From Cladobotryum mycophilum (lineage: Eukaryota; Ascomycota; Sordariomycetes; Hypocreales; Hypocreaceae), in contig CM071591.1 of NCBI GenBank assembly GCA_036429605.1, positions 4,898,001-4,962,000 of the forward strand: a stretch of 64,000 nucleotides of DNA. The letters are read 5' to 3'. Under the pieces are notes generated by a model that was not told the origin of the DNA, made no database searches, and saw nothing but the letters and a program-made list of their open reading frames with translations. A program made the translations under genes and the position numbers. Positions 24,501-35,396 of this stretch are shown one piece after another (position 1 is the stretch's first letter; each line of letters opens with the position of its first letter).

Positions 24501-25722
24501 CATTCATAGCCATTGACACGGCATGGACCTCAAGGGGGTCGCCGACGGGGGTACCGGTTCCGTGGCACTCAAAGTAACCAGTCAAGCGAGGGTCGAGATT
24601 GCCGCCACGCTTGTACGCAGCAGCAATGACATCGGCCTGGCCGTCGCGGTTAGGATGGGTGATGCCAGCGGCAGGGACCTTGCCATTGGAGTTTGTGGCA
24701 CTGGACCTGACGACACCACGGATCGGGTCGCCATCTCGAATCGCATCGGACAGACGCTTGATGTAAACAGCGCCGACGGCATCTGCGCGGCCGTACCCAT
24801 CTGCACTGGCGTCAAAAGTATGACAAGTCGAAGTCTTTGACAGCACACCGAGTTTGGCAGTGTTCATGTGCTGGTCCACGGTGATGATCAAGTTGACACC
24901 ACCGACGATGGCGCCCTCGCACTCATGGTTGCGCAGGGCATTGCAAGCGTTGTGCAGCGCATACACGGACGAGGAGCATGCGGTATTGCACATGATGCTA
25001 GGACCATTCAGGTTGAACACATGACTGATACGGTTGCTGATGATGCCGGGGTCGACGCCCGTGGCAGCCAGACTGTGGCGGAACGAGTGCTCCTTGAAAG
25101 CCATCTGCTGCCAGTCGGCCGTGAAGCAGGCGGCAAAGACCGCGGTGCGGGTGCCCGAGATCTTTTCGAGCGAGATACCGCCGGATTCGAGGGACTCGTA
25201 GACGACCTCGAGTAGTTTGCGTTGCTGGGGGTCCATCCACATGGCCTCCACGGGGGTGATGCCGAAGAGACCGGGGTCAAAGTCGGACACCTCGCCATTC
25301 AGAAAGTAACCTCCCAGTACCCCAAAGCTACCGGGACGGTCATTGTTCTTGTGGAAATGGGCATCTATATTAAATCGGCTCGAAGGGACTTTGGGTGTTT
25401 GACCGGTGCCCTTTCGCATCATGAGGTCCCAGAAGTCTGATGCAGAGCTGATATCGCCAGGAAGACGACAACCTAGTATACACTGCGTTAATTTGTGTCA
25501 ACGAGCTACAGCGAACAACTTACCCATGCCAACAACAGCAATTGGCTCCAGCTGTTCATCAAGCGGGTTTTCTGCGTAGCCGGGGAACGATAGAGCAGGG
25601 TAGGCATCTCCGCCAGCGGAAGAAGCCGCGCTTGAGGGGACTGTATCAGGAGTTGCTGCAAAGTCATCGAACGACGACTGTGACTGTAAGGAAGGGCTGT
25701 GGTTTCGAAAGAAGGCAGACAT
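18554..25722 (-). CDS. Highly reducing type I polyketide synthase (about 2353 aa)
   Basis: Exons 25524..25722, 19456..25472 and 18554..19399. Donors are GTAAGTTGTT and GTAAGTTAT; acceptors are ACTAG and TTTAG. Domain order: KS (from residue ~61, IAVVGMGCRLPG; Cys ~232 in TACSSS; His in HGTGT ~370 and GHSEAASG ~411), AT (GQGAQW; Ser ~697 in GHSSGE), DH (HHLGGESVFP, His ~1028), then a shortened methyltransferase-like region (HPGFKTVELGTKNAA). ER follows (~1650-1960), then KR (GCLGGLGRS; SSVSG, SNYAAANAY) and ACP (YGIDSM near the C-terminus). There is no thioesterase. The methyltransferase SAM motif is degenerate, so C-methylation is unlikely. The ER nucleotide motif (TGFAGAAAIRVAQ) also departs from the usual GGVGQ. 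The enzyme builds a reduced linear polyketide from malonyl-CoA in the cytosol; release probably needs another enzyme. The neighbouring membrane protein and monooxygenase suggest a small cluster. Confidence 0.95.
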
Positions 25723-26813
25723 TTCGACTATTGTGTGTTTGCCAGTTATTATTGCTCAGTGGAAAAGTAAGTAGTGAGTGCAAAGAAGTATTGATGTTGT
25801 TGGCAGGGTGTTTTTGTGCCAGTCCTGTCCAGGCTTATGATGATGATGCTGATAGATATTGTTCACAGATTGTCTAAAGCAAAGGAAGGAAACGGAGGTA
25901 ATTATATACATTCAAACCTCTATCTCTGCGCACATGATGCCATCGTCTTGTATTCAGAAAGACGCGACTCCTCATCTCAGTTATCCTTCGGAGCTCCGTC
26001 ATCCAAACATTAGTAAATCTCCCTGGCCTCACTGCTCCTCTGTATTGGTAACCATTCTAACAATAGACAGACTGGGAGATGGATTGCACAAGATGGCAAG
26101 ATGCGTTCAGAAACGGAGCCTAAATGTGAAGTGGCCAACACCAACTTATGAAACAAAGAGAGTACGCACGATTGCGTGGGCAACTAAAGCGGCTTGCAGA
26201 AGAAACACTGGATCATCCATGGTATTCACGTTCCTCCCACGTTTTTGGAGGCGCATGGCATCCGTATGCAAGGTCACATTGGCTGCTTGAGGCGTAAACT
26301 AACGCAGAGGAATGCAGTGTCAAATATGCGCCGCAGGGCTCAATCCTTAATCCTGCTCTAATAGCTTTAGAATCAATGCAGATCATTCTTCGCCGGAGAC
26401 TGCAGTAGGCCCACGGGTGGAGGAGTCAAAAAGAAAAACCGGCAACTTCCTCAAGGGGCAATACGGAGCGCTCGGCAGAATAGCCTACCCTATAAAGAAG
26501 ACTAGAGTTCAAAAAGATACGTTAGTATGAATGATGATATGGAATGATAATCACATCTGTCATAATTTGATAATTTCATACTAGATAGCACGTCGTTCAA
26601 GCTCACAGTATAAGAAAATTAAGCCTTCAGAGTTTGAACAGACAATTGTGTGAAACAGGGCATGAAGAAGCATTTAATATGGCCAGAATGTATGTAAATT
26701 TGTCCCAACAAACTACTATTTATGAATATCCATACCAATTTCAAAAGCAATCCACCGGCCACCAGCAACACTTCAACACAATCCCTCGGCGTCAAGTCAT
26801 TCACAAGGAAAGA
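25723..26813. other. PKS promoter region
   Basis: About 1.1 kb upstream of the PKS start, reaching the 3' end of the co-oriented membrane-protein gene. AT-rich, with no supported gene. Confidence 0.5.
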
Positions 26814-27900
26814 TCAGTAAACCATCTTCTTCACATTTGCCTCGTTATCCAACTCGCTCTCCTTTTGGTACAGAATCCAGGCCAGTGCACCTCCAGGGCC
26901 GGCGATGAGGGTAAAGACCACGAGAGCGACGAACTTGGTACGAGCTTTGAGCATATACGATCCGAAAATAATGATACATACGTTGATGATGGCATGATCA
27001 TATTGAAGGAAAAGCGTAGCGCCATCTCTCGTGAGCGTCACACCGTCTTGGACAGTGCTGTGGTCGGGCCAAAAGACCCGGCTCCAAGTGAGTTCGGGAG
27101 ACTGAAAGATGCACCAGTTGATGGCAATGTGCCCGACGGCGCTCAAAGAGCCGACAATGAGATACGACAGCTTGACAGGACTTTCGAATCCGGCATATAG
27201 GCCGCTTCTGAACGATAAGCTTGCGAGATCCTGGAAAATGCCAAGAGTAACGGGTGCAACGTGCCAGACAACCACTGCGTCCTGGAAGTCAAAGCTTGAA
27301 CCACCAAGAATAGCTGGCGCAAAGAGGGTGGACGAGATGACGACGATCCAAATCGCCGTGAGAGGAAGAGCTTGTGCTTGATCGGCTGGGACTCGCGAGC
27401 ATTTTCCTGATCGGCTCTTGAGATATAAGCCTAAGTAAATGGGTGAGGTAAAACCCACGCCTCCGTAGCTTCGATAAAATTGCCAGAGGGCCGGACTATC
27501 AGAGGTTAGACAGTGAGATCAGAGGTCGGTGATAGGCCAGAGGAGCATACTATCTCAGAGGTCCAGTCTTCCTATTGCGACGATCCTCAACTACAGACAT
27601 CATGATGAGGACGATTAGGAAAATGGCAATGTCCAAGAGACTGAGATAAGGCCCAAGGTCTGGCAACTCGGCCAAGTTGTTGAGGACTCCGAAAAATACA
27701 ATATTGACAGAAAGCACGTAGTCGATGAGCCAAATTCCAGTCCAAGTCGTTTTGATGGGGATGCCCGTGGGGAACACACCACCCAGCGGGAGTGAGAATA
27801 TGGCGAAAAGGGAGCCATTCCACGCCATCACGGCCCATTGCAAAACTAAGCCCAGGCCGGCAAGGGCCCCAAATGTCTTGGATACATCGGGAAGTGCCAT
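26814..27900 (-). CDS. Polytopic membrane protein in the PKS locus (343 aa)
   Basis: Exons 27551..27900 and 26814..27495. The donor GTATGC at 27550 and acceptor GATAG join ...TGPLR to YPALWQFYRSYGGVGFTSP. The start MALPDVSKTFGALAGLGLV is the first ATG that gives a hydrophobic N-terminus; the open frame upstream is leader sequence. About seven or eight hydrophobic segments are visible (e.g. LLDIAIFLIVLIMMSVV, PLTAIWIVVISSTLFAPAIL, FVALVVFTLIAGPGGALAWIL). There is no transporter signature. It lies between the PKS and the monooxygenase, sharing an upstream region with the latter, so it probably belongs to the same pathway. Possibilities include a membrane-bound cyclase-like enzyme or an export/resistance protein; I cannot decide between them from sequence alone. 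Confidence 0.75.
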
Positions 27901-28497
27901 TGTGAGATTTGGTGATGTAGAAACTTTGAGCGGCGCAAGAATCGTGATGGAATAGAGATGAGTCGAGAGGTAATGTTTTGGTGTAACGAGGAAAATAGTA
28001 CCGTTTATACGATCTGGAGGAGGAAAAAGGACATGATAACTTTGAGACAAGAACACAGATTCATCGAGAAAACCGCTCAAGGGATCCGATACGGAATCAC
28101 TCACTTTACTCAATTCGTGGTCAACATAATGTGACACCAAGTTTGAGGCAGGATTGCAGGACCATGTACGAGGCGAAGGATTCTGATGCGGCGTCGCGTC
28201 CTGCACAGCCGTCAAGGCGGCCCGTATCATAGGTCCTCTCCCCACTCGACCTCCGAGCCGAAAAGGCAGATGCAATCCATTGTGTTTCAGAGACTCTGGG
28301 GATGCAAATCTTGTGATCCTGGCGTGTGTGAAACTCCGGTGGTGGATGGACGTCGAGCCTGATACAGTGCTGCTGGTGTGATTTAAATGCGACACCTCTG
28401 ACCCTTTTTGGCAAAAAAGAGCTTTGGAGACCAACAATCAAGACCATCATCCGTTTGGATTACATCCTCCCTAATCGAATAAGCGCCATCTTCAACT
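27901..28497. promoter_or_regulatory. Divergent promoter of membrane protein and FAD monooxygenase
   Basis: The 597 bp between two head-to-head starts (27900 on -, 28498 on +) is likely a shared regulatory region. No palindromic Zn2Cys6 site was identified with confidence. Confidence 0.5.
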
Positions 28498-30516
28498 ATG
28501 GATCCAACGGCAGAGCAAGTCGACGTTGTCGTCGTTGGTGCTGGTATGAATGACTGCTCTCTGATCACTTACATGACCAACGCTGACCTTTGTGCTATAG
28601 GCTGGAATGGCCTTGTTTCTGCCAAGACATATCTAGATCTGGACCCCTCGGCTAACCTTGTCATTATCGATGAGCAGGCCTCGATCGGAGGCGTCTGGAG
28701 TGCCGAGAAGATTTACCCAAGTCTCTACGCCCAGATCAAGCACGGTCTCTTCGAGTACTCGTTCTACCCGATGCGTCATGAGGGCATCTCCGAGGATGGG
28801 TACATCTCGGGTGAAACTATTCACAATTACTTGAATGACTTTGCCTGGGACTTTGATCTGGTGCGGCGCACTCGCCTACGAACCAAGGTGACCAATGTGT
28901 CCCGCAGATTGATGGGAGGCTGGCGACTTGAGCTGGCTGGAAAGACACCTGTTGAGTGTGATAGGCTCATTTATGCCTCTGGAGCCACATCTCATCCCGT
29001 CATCCCAGCATGGCCCAAGAAGAACTTCAATTCCCCCATCATTCACTCCTGCGAGACGGGCACTCACCTTGACGACTTCAAGAACATCAAGTCAGCTACC
29101 GTCGTGGGTGGCGCCAAGTCTTCCTACGACACCGTCTTCCTGTTGCTCAAGGCCGGCAAGAAGGTCGACTGGATTATCCGAGAGGACGGCTCCGGCCCTC
29201 TAGCCATTGCGCCGCCGACCATCTTTGGACTCATGCACACCATTGACCTTATTGGTTCCCGATTCTGTGCCTTGTTCGGCGCTAGCATCATGAGCACGGA
29301 TGGTGCCGGCCATCAGTTTTTTCAGAGGACCTTTCTGGGACAGTTCATTGCCTGGCTCTTTTGGCTTGTCGCGAATTGGGTCGCTGATCGATATGCCGGC
29401 TATTCCAAGTCGGAGAATGCTAAGAAGCTAAGGCCAATGCCGGCTGGAAACGGGTACGTGTTTTTATATATCCCACAATCTCTTCATAAAGACTCAAGTT
29501 GATCATTATTCAGCATATACTGGGCAAACTCTGGCCTTGGAGCTGCCAGTACGCCTCATTTCTGGCGGGTGTTCCATTCTGGTGACTGCACTGTCCACAG
29601 AACTGACATTGAGTCATTGAGCGATGGCAACGTGATCAATCTCAAGAATGGTGATAGAGTCCAGACAGACTACATCATCCTCTCCACCGGATTTGACAAA
29701 TCGTTCCAAGTATTCAGCACTGAACTACAGCAGCAATGCGGCTTCTTGCCGGACCCGGCCGAGGCGGGGAAATGGTCCAAGCTGGATGCCGAGGCAGTGG
29801 TAACGGTTGATGACCTTCTCCCCGGGCTGAAGAACTCACCCTTCAAGGCCAAGGAGTTCAGGTGCGAGGAGACGGCTGGTGGGAGAAAGCTCCTGCACGG
29901 CCCGAGTCTGCACTACAGGCGATTGATTGTGCCTAGACTCGCGGCTCAAGGTGATCGATCTATCATCTTCCCTGGTTTCATCCACACCATCTACACTCCG
30001 CTTGTTGCTGAAGTTCAGGCGCTTTGGGGCGTTGCCTTTCTGCTTGGTCTTTATGATCCACCTGCGCAGGACGAGATGGAGCAGGAGATTGCCGAGTGGA
30101 ATGTTTGGACCCGCAAGAGATATGTCGCCCAGGGCCGTAAACATGCCTATGCGATTTACGACTTCCTTCCCGTAAGTACCCCATCTAATCTTGTAAAAGC
30201 TTAGACGTCTTGCTGATCATCTGCAAAGTACATTGATATGTTGCTCAAAGACCTCGATATCAACACCAGACGCAAGAAGAACTGGTTCAAGAACATGTTC
30301 CAGCCGGTTGCCCCGCGAGACTACAACGGTCTGGTCGACGAGCTTCAACAGGCAGTAGCCAAGAAGCAAGGATCTGAAACGCCAGCTTCTGGGAGCATGA
30401 CACCCATGTCCGTGGGGAGCGTCACCACTGAGGGGTCATTTGCCGACGGTCTGAGCAAGGACCCTGCCAGCGATCATGGACACAGCACCGCGATGAAGTT
30501 GTTGGGATTCAACTAA
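28498..30516 (+). CDS. FAD-dependent monooxygenase (FMO/Baeyer-Villiger-like), 614 aa
   Basis: Exons 28498..28543, 28601..29453, 29514..30171 and 30229..30516. Donors are GTATGA, GTACGT and GTAAGT; the first intron is 57 nt, so the frame stays open across it and could mislead gene callers. After splicing, the N-terminal FAD site reads VVVVGAGWNG (GxGxxG, residues 14-19). It is followed by the Glu/Asp region IIDEQASIGGVWS, as in flavin monooxygenases. A second dinucleotide site is VVGGAKSSYD (NADPH). Later come ILSTGFDKSF and a C-terminal segment ending in a Ser/Thr/Gly-rich tail. The enzyme would insert one oxygen atom (hydroxylation, epoxidation or Baeyer-Villiger) using NADPH and O2. Its position divergent from the membrane protein next to the HR-PKS suggests tailoring of the polyketide. 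The exact reaction is unknown. Confidence 0.9.
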
Positions 30517-30989
30517 AGAAAGCAAGGCGGTATGCCTCTATGCTCGTCTCTGCCACGGAGTGACCATTTCTTGGGAGGTTCATGCGCTTCTCGTTGATCG
30601 TAGAGGGGGTTCCTGTGGAGGAAGATTGTCGGCCATTGCTGACTGTGGTTTTGCGCTATGGGAAATGATATACACACCAGCTGCTGGATTGACTGCGTGG
30701 CATGGTTAGGATCTTTTTCTATCCGCCTGGAACGTTTAATCGACTCACTTTTCTTCCTCGTCACGGTGCTACCATAATCAAGGCCTGTCTGAATGTGCCC
30801 TCATGTATCCAAATCGGGAAGTGAGAGGTGCGGCGGCAATGGGCCGTCGATGCGTGTTGTCAATATGATGGCAGCCTTTATCAAGATTGCAATTGTAGAC
30901 ATACGTACTGCGTTGGTAGGAGCCATTACGCAATTTGTCACCTATAAGAAAAAACAGTAACCCTTATTTCGCCTCGGTTAGAGAATCAT
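30517..30989. other. Intergenic stretch before the tRNA
   Basis: 3' UTR of the monooxygenase and sequence upstream of the tRNA; no gene seen. Confidence 0.5.
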
Positions 30990-31086
30990 GGGCGAATGGT
31001 CTAGTGGTATGATTTTCCCTTAGCATGTTTCTTCCTGTGGTAGATTAGCTTGGGAGAGGTCCGGGGTTCAATTCCCCGTTCGTCCA
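30990..31086 (+). tRNA. tRNA-Ala(AGC) with a 25-nt intron
   Basis: The cloverleaf can be folded by eye. The acceptor stem GGGCGAA pairs with TTCGTCC and contains a G3-T70 wobble, the identity element of alanine tRNA. The anticodon stem TTCCC/GGGAG encloses TTAGCA...T, with anticodon AGC at 31022-31024. A 25-nt intron (31026-31050) sits after position 37, as usual for nuclear tRNAs. The T arm CGGGG-TTCAATT-CCCCG is perfect and includes the B box. The A box is TGGTCTAGTGG. Removing the intron gives 72 nt plus discriminator accounting; a T7 tract follows directly. Confidence 0.92.
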
Positions 31087-31093
31087 TTTTTTT
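31087..31093 (+). terminator. RNA polymerase III terminator of tRNA-Ala
   Basis: Seven consecutive T immediately follow the discriminator base, as expected for Pol III. Confidence 0.85.
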
Positions 31094-31836
31094 GCACCTC
31101 ACTGTCTTTTTTATCTCTCCCTCTTTTTTCTTCTTCTACTGTTCCCATACCAAACATCACCAGTGTTAAGGGTCTGCCTCTTATCATCACTTATTCTTAA
31201 ATAGATATTAAACCCGGAATTTCAACATGTTATCGAGGCCGGTTCAGTGAGCAGTTAGTAGCTTAACCTACATGGTGACCAGAGCAAGTTCTCTATACCC
31301 TTGTTGCCGTGTTGGATTGACGGTTCTGGTATGAGTTTAGGCATGGCATGGAACAATACAGGATTCTGGTCCTTGAAGCCGCCTGAAGATGTCTGAATAT
31401 AAGGTCAATGAGAATGAGAGATCAGTACTTCATGCTGTTAACAAATTGCTGAAAAGAATTGAAATTTGGTGTGGGATAGAGTTGAGAGAGATTGTCTGTC
31501 TCTTTTGCAGCCGTCAAGATCAGAGCGTCTGTCCGCATTGGCTTTGCCCTTGCTCGTGATGACAGGGGTAAGCGGTGTAATTTCACTGGGCCTCAGTTTC
31601 CTTTTACTAGATCTGCCTTTCTCAGGCAATCCCTTGATCATATCTTTCACGTCCTACCACAATCACTACATCCATGTACGGGACGGTGCACGTGCGGGGG
31701 ACAAGAAGCTGGCGTCCCATGAATGCTTCTGACAAATTTGCTAGTCAGTCTTAAGAGGATGATTGTTTTTTTTTTTTGGCTCCTCCTTGGGTGGACAGGT
31801 TTGACTTGGTCAAGAGCTCGAACATCAAGCTGGTTG

Positions 31837-32146
31837 CTAAAAGAGGTGAAGAGAAAGGAAGGGGGAGAAGATTGCTGAATTTTGATCTGCCATCTTGTCA
31901 AAGTCCAATGAAATGGCAGAAGCGAAAGTAGAACGCTTGAGGGCGTCGAATTTGTCGATGAGGGACTCGAAGTAGGCTTGCTGAGCCTCGACTATTTATG
32001 AGCTGCGGCCAGCAAGGAATTCAATGCCTTTTTGTTGTTCGTTCGTTCGCTTGCTTGCTTGCTTGCTTGTTTGGGGCAAGTAAACTTACATCGCGGCATG
32101 CCTCAATCAAGACCTTCTCCTCAGGGGTGAAACAAAAGCTCCTCAT
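31837..32146 (-). CDS. Possible small two-exon gene (66 aa), uncertain
   Basis: On the minus strand an ATG at 32146 starts MRSFCFTPEEKVLIEACRD (32090..32146), followed by a perfect GTAAGT donor. An acceptor GCTCAG at 31981 opens QAYFESLIDKFDALKRSTF (31980 down to the stop at 31837-31839). The phase is kept and the joined peptide is helix-rich and looks protein-like. It is short, its 3' end runs into low-complexity hydrophobic sequence, and I recognise no family. It could also be the 5' part of a longer or degraded gene. Confidence 0.3.
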
Positions 32147-35100
32147 AACCACTAATTCCTACCACCATCTTCGCAACTGAAGTGGTGGGGTTCGATACCC
32201 CCAGATAAGCAGTCTTGGATGGGGGATACGATCAGTGGCTCGATATGTCCATAGGGGAGCAGTGGGGGGATCATGTTGTGTTACGCACCAGGCCATCGGG
32301 TCCATGTTTTCCGGATTCATTCTATCGACCTGGCGTTATATTTGACGACGTCGGTGGAAATTGCACCAAGACTATTGACAATCTGAGTAGCAGTATAAAG
32401 CCTGGGAACAAGTGGGCGTTCCCGCACGATTCGAGGGTGAAGGCTCATGTTGTTGAAGAGCACGATGGCAGTAGGCTAATGGCGACTCTCGTGTGGATGA
32501 TGAGGTTATGAAGAGGGTATGGAAAGTCTCTATTCTTGAACAGGATACGGAGTGCTCTCTTCTCTTCGTAATCGCTCAAAATCCATCACATACTGCCTAG
32601 ATCGCGCGTCCTAGAAATGTAATTCAAGCGCTTTAACTCTACATTTTCCAATCCTGCATGCCTCATAGAGTCATACTTTGGTCGCAGTATCCTCAACTCA
32701 ACTCCGTACGGGACACATCTAGAGTAACTCGTACGATTTCTGTATGGAAGTGGCTGGCAGAGCCGCCCCCGCTTTAGGTCTCGGATTTTTCCATGTCCAT
32801 TCCACACGTGCATGATGCGAGGGGGTGCGCAAGAGAGCGCATACGTAAGGAGTCTAGAAGCGCTCGTATTACCATACACGCGTATCATCTAGACTCATAT
32901 CGACAAATGGGGTTCACGCAGTGGACCGGAGCGCTGGAGAAAACTGTCTTCTCGCTTCCTTACAGGCCGGGGCTCATTGCCGTCCTCGGTACCGTTCCCC
33001 GGAGTGGCATAAATACATAACATAGTCCATGTCTTCCGGAGTAGGAGATTATGCGTCTCACAATGATGGGGAGCCGCAAGGTAAATTGGGCGTAATGTCT
33101 TAATCATGTTCTAGACACTTGTGTTTTCTGGCTTTGCATTCCTTGGACCATGCCGAGCCCCTAACAATCCAGGGAGTTGCTCCAAGCTCAAAGAGCCTCC
33201 CATCACATGATAATTTACTTGGTACTCTGTTACTGCCATCTTGAGAGTTAGCCTGCACCCGGAAACAGGGATTCTTCGGCCCTTCAAGATTCCTCCTGAA
33301 GTTGGTGTCAAGGTCAGCAGCTCGTTTCTTGAAGCTCGCTTAGACCGCTCTTCAAGCCACTTTCCCATGGTTCATAGCATTTACGGTCAGAAAGAAACCT
33401 TGCTGGGTCGTTCATCACTTCATCCTCAGTCACTCGTGTCTGGACCAGCGTCGGTGCTTGTCGAAGTGTATTCATCAGTCGTCACACACAAATTACCATA
33501 GCAAAACAGCGCTGCTTTGTCTCCCACGGCGTGACACCATAGGCTAGACCTTGGGCACTTGCTACAGACAGCCTCATGTCTCATACAATCCATGGCAGTC
33601 TAGGGCCAGTGGGTTTAGCTTGTGATTACAAAGCTGATAAAGTAATGCTGACGAGGGTGGGAGGCTTGATTATGCTGAACGTATTGGCTAATAGAAGCTA
33701 TTCCGGTGTTTGGACATGGTGGACTCTTCGCTTTGTCATGAGCTAATGAAGGGCAAGCGACGATGAATGCGGTTGGGATCAGCATTTCTTGCATGCCCTT
33801 TTATTATCTACATTCTCTATACCAACGGCAAGCAGAGTACTCGGGGGTTGGGATTCGGGACATTTTACATCCGAATTCTTGACCCATCCATCCTGATCTT
33901 GTGATGCCTGAGCCACCTTGATGATTATGATGATGACGAACACCCTGGTGGAGCCATACTATCGCGCGCGAGACATGCATCTGCTGTGCTGCTGCAGATA
34001 TGTGCTGGCGGGAAAAGCTGGGTACAGCAAGAAGGTGTCATGTTGATGACCAATTTTTTTCTTTTCTTCCTGATCAAGTAGAAACATCACGAACAAACTT
34101 GGTTGCATGTAAAGGGAATGCTTGCCCCCTCCCCCCCCCCCCCCAGGAAATGGGATGAGATGTAATTGGATGGGTGAATACAGATGAGGTGGAGACGTTG
34201 ACCTGTGCTCCCTTCGTGCATCATTTTCCCCGCAAGAGTTCCGTTCAGCCCCCCTCTTCATGGAGAACCTGCTCTAGACCATCTGGAGTGTCCTATATGC
34301 GAGTGATGAGTTAGTCAGACATGAAGAATCGACAAATATCATGAGAAACACGGCTTGGTTCAGCTGTGTTATACCCCCCAAAGGCAAAAACATCTTCTCG
34401 AAAACAATGGGAGAGGCGTCAAAACAAAAACGAACGGTCTCTAACCAAGGACTTGGACTTGTTTAGGGGACGGAAGCTACGCAACGGCCCGCATCTACCC
34501 AGCTAGTCGCTGCCAGGGTCTGTGGTAGGTTTTGCTGCCTAGAACATTAGTTCGGCCAGCAGAGCCTCCCTCCCTCCCTCATCTCTCTCCCTCTCTCAGA
34601 GGAAGACACGTCGACCGCACAATAGCCAAGTACCTAGTGCGAGGACATTTCATGTCACACAGTCCCGTCTAAATCCACCTTTCCCCAATCTGCTCCATCA
34701 GTTGCCTTAGACGCGCTAGAGTCGGCATCAACATGTACACTTGTCATTCTAGCAGCATCCAGTGACAGAACCCATACCCACAAACGGAAATCTCTCTTCG
34801 AGGTAATAACAAAAGAGTCATGTGGGGGACAGAACTCCACTCCTGCATCCAAACAAGACCCAACATACCGTATCTATGTCATACAGAGAGCACCAGCATT
34901 TCCCTTCGTCGATCCCCCTCTGATGTAGGAGAGGGGAGAGGGGGAGAGGGCAGTTACGCGTATCCGGGATTGACGAGCTGCAGAATCACCTAAGTTTGTA
35001 TGAGCGCACCTAAATTACCCCGGCCGTGGCCGATACTTGACAAGACAGCGGCTTCTAGAGCATAGGGAAGAGCCCTTTTCATCTCACAAAGCTCGTCTGG

Positions 35101-35318
35101 GGGCCAGTAGAAACAGAAAGTTGCCCGGTGGTCTTATGTAGAGATAGATGAACAGAGAAAGACTTGGTTCCGTCTGTTTTACTCGGCATGTGTAAATGAT
35201 CCAGCTATTATTACTAAAGAAAACGAGTACATTACAGTCATGACCTAAATACCTGGACAAAATAAGACTACCAACTCCTTCATCATGAACCATTAGACTA
35301 TTTACAGCAAGAAGAAAG

Positions 35319-35360
35319 GGAGAAGAGAGAGAGAGAGAGAGAGAGAGGGAGGGAGAGAGG
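35319..35360. repeat. GA-rich microsatellite
   Basis: Runs of AGAGAG and GGGAGAGAGG just downstream of the Zn2Cys6 gene's stop codon. Confidence 0.8.
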
Positions 35361-35396
35361 GAATCTTGCTTCATCGTTGGAGACTCCCCGTTCCCT

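Larger units (their letters stand above)
31094..35396. other. 4.3-kb gene-poor region between tRNA-Ala and the Zn2Cys6 regulator
   Basis: Apart from a weak split frame at 31837-32146 I support no gene. The region contains a GCTT run near 32050-32070, C14 at 34131-34144, a CCCT/CTCT-rich stretch at 34567-34600 and a GA microsatellite at about 35319-35360. A T-arm-like hairpin (TGGGG-TTCGATA-CCCCC) occurs near 32181-32199 without a matching acceptor stem. Confidence 0.45.

Noticed and set aside
32150..32215. T-arm-like hairpin TGGGG-TTCGATA-CCCCC suggesting a tRNA
   Set aside because: No matching acceptor stem or D arm within 80 nt upstream.
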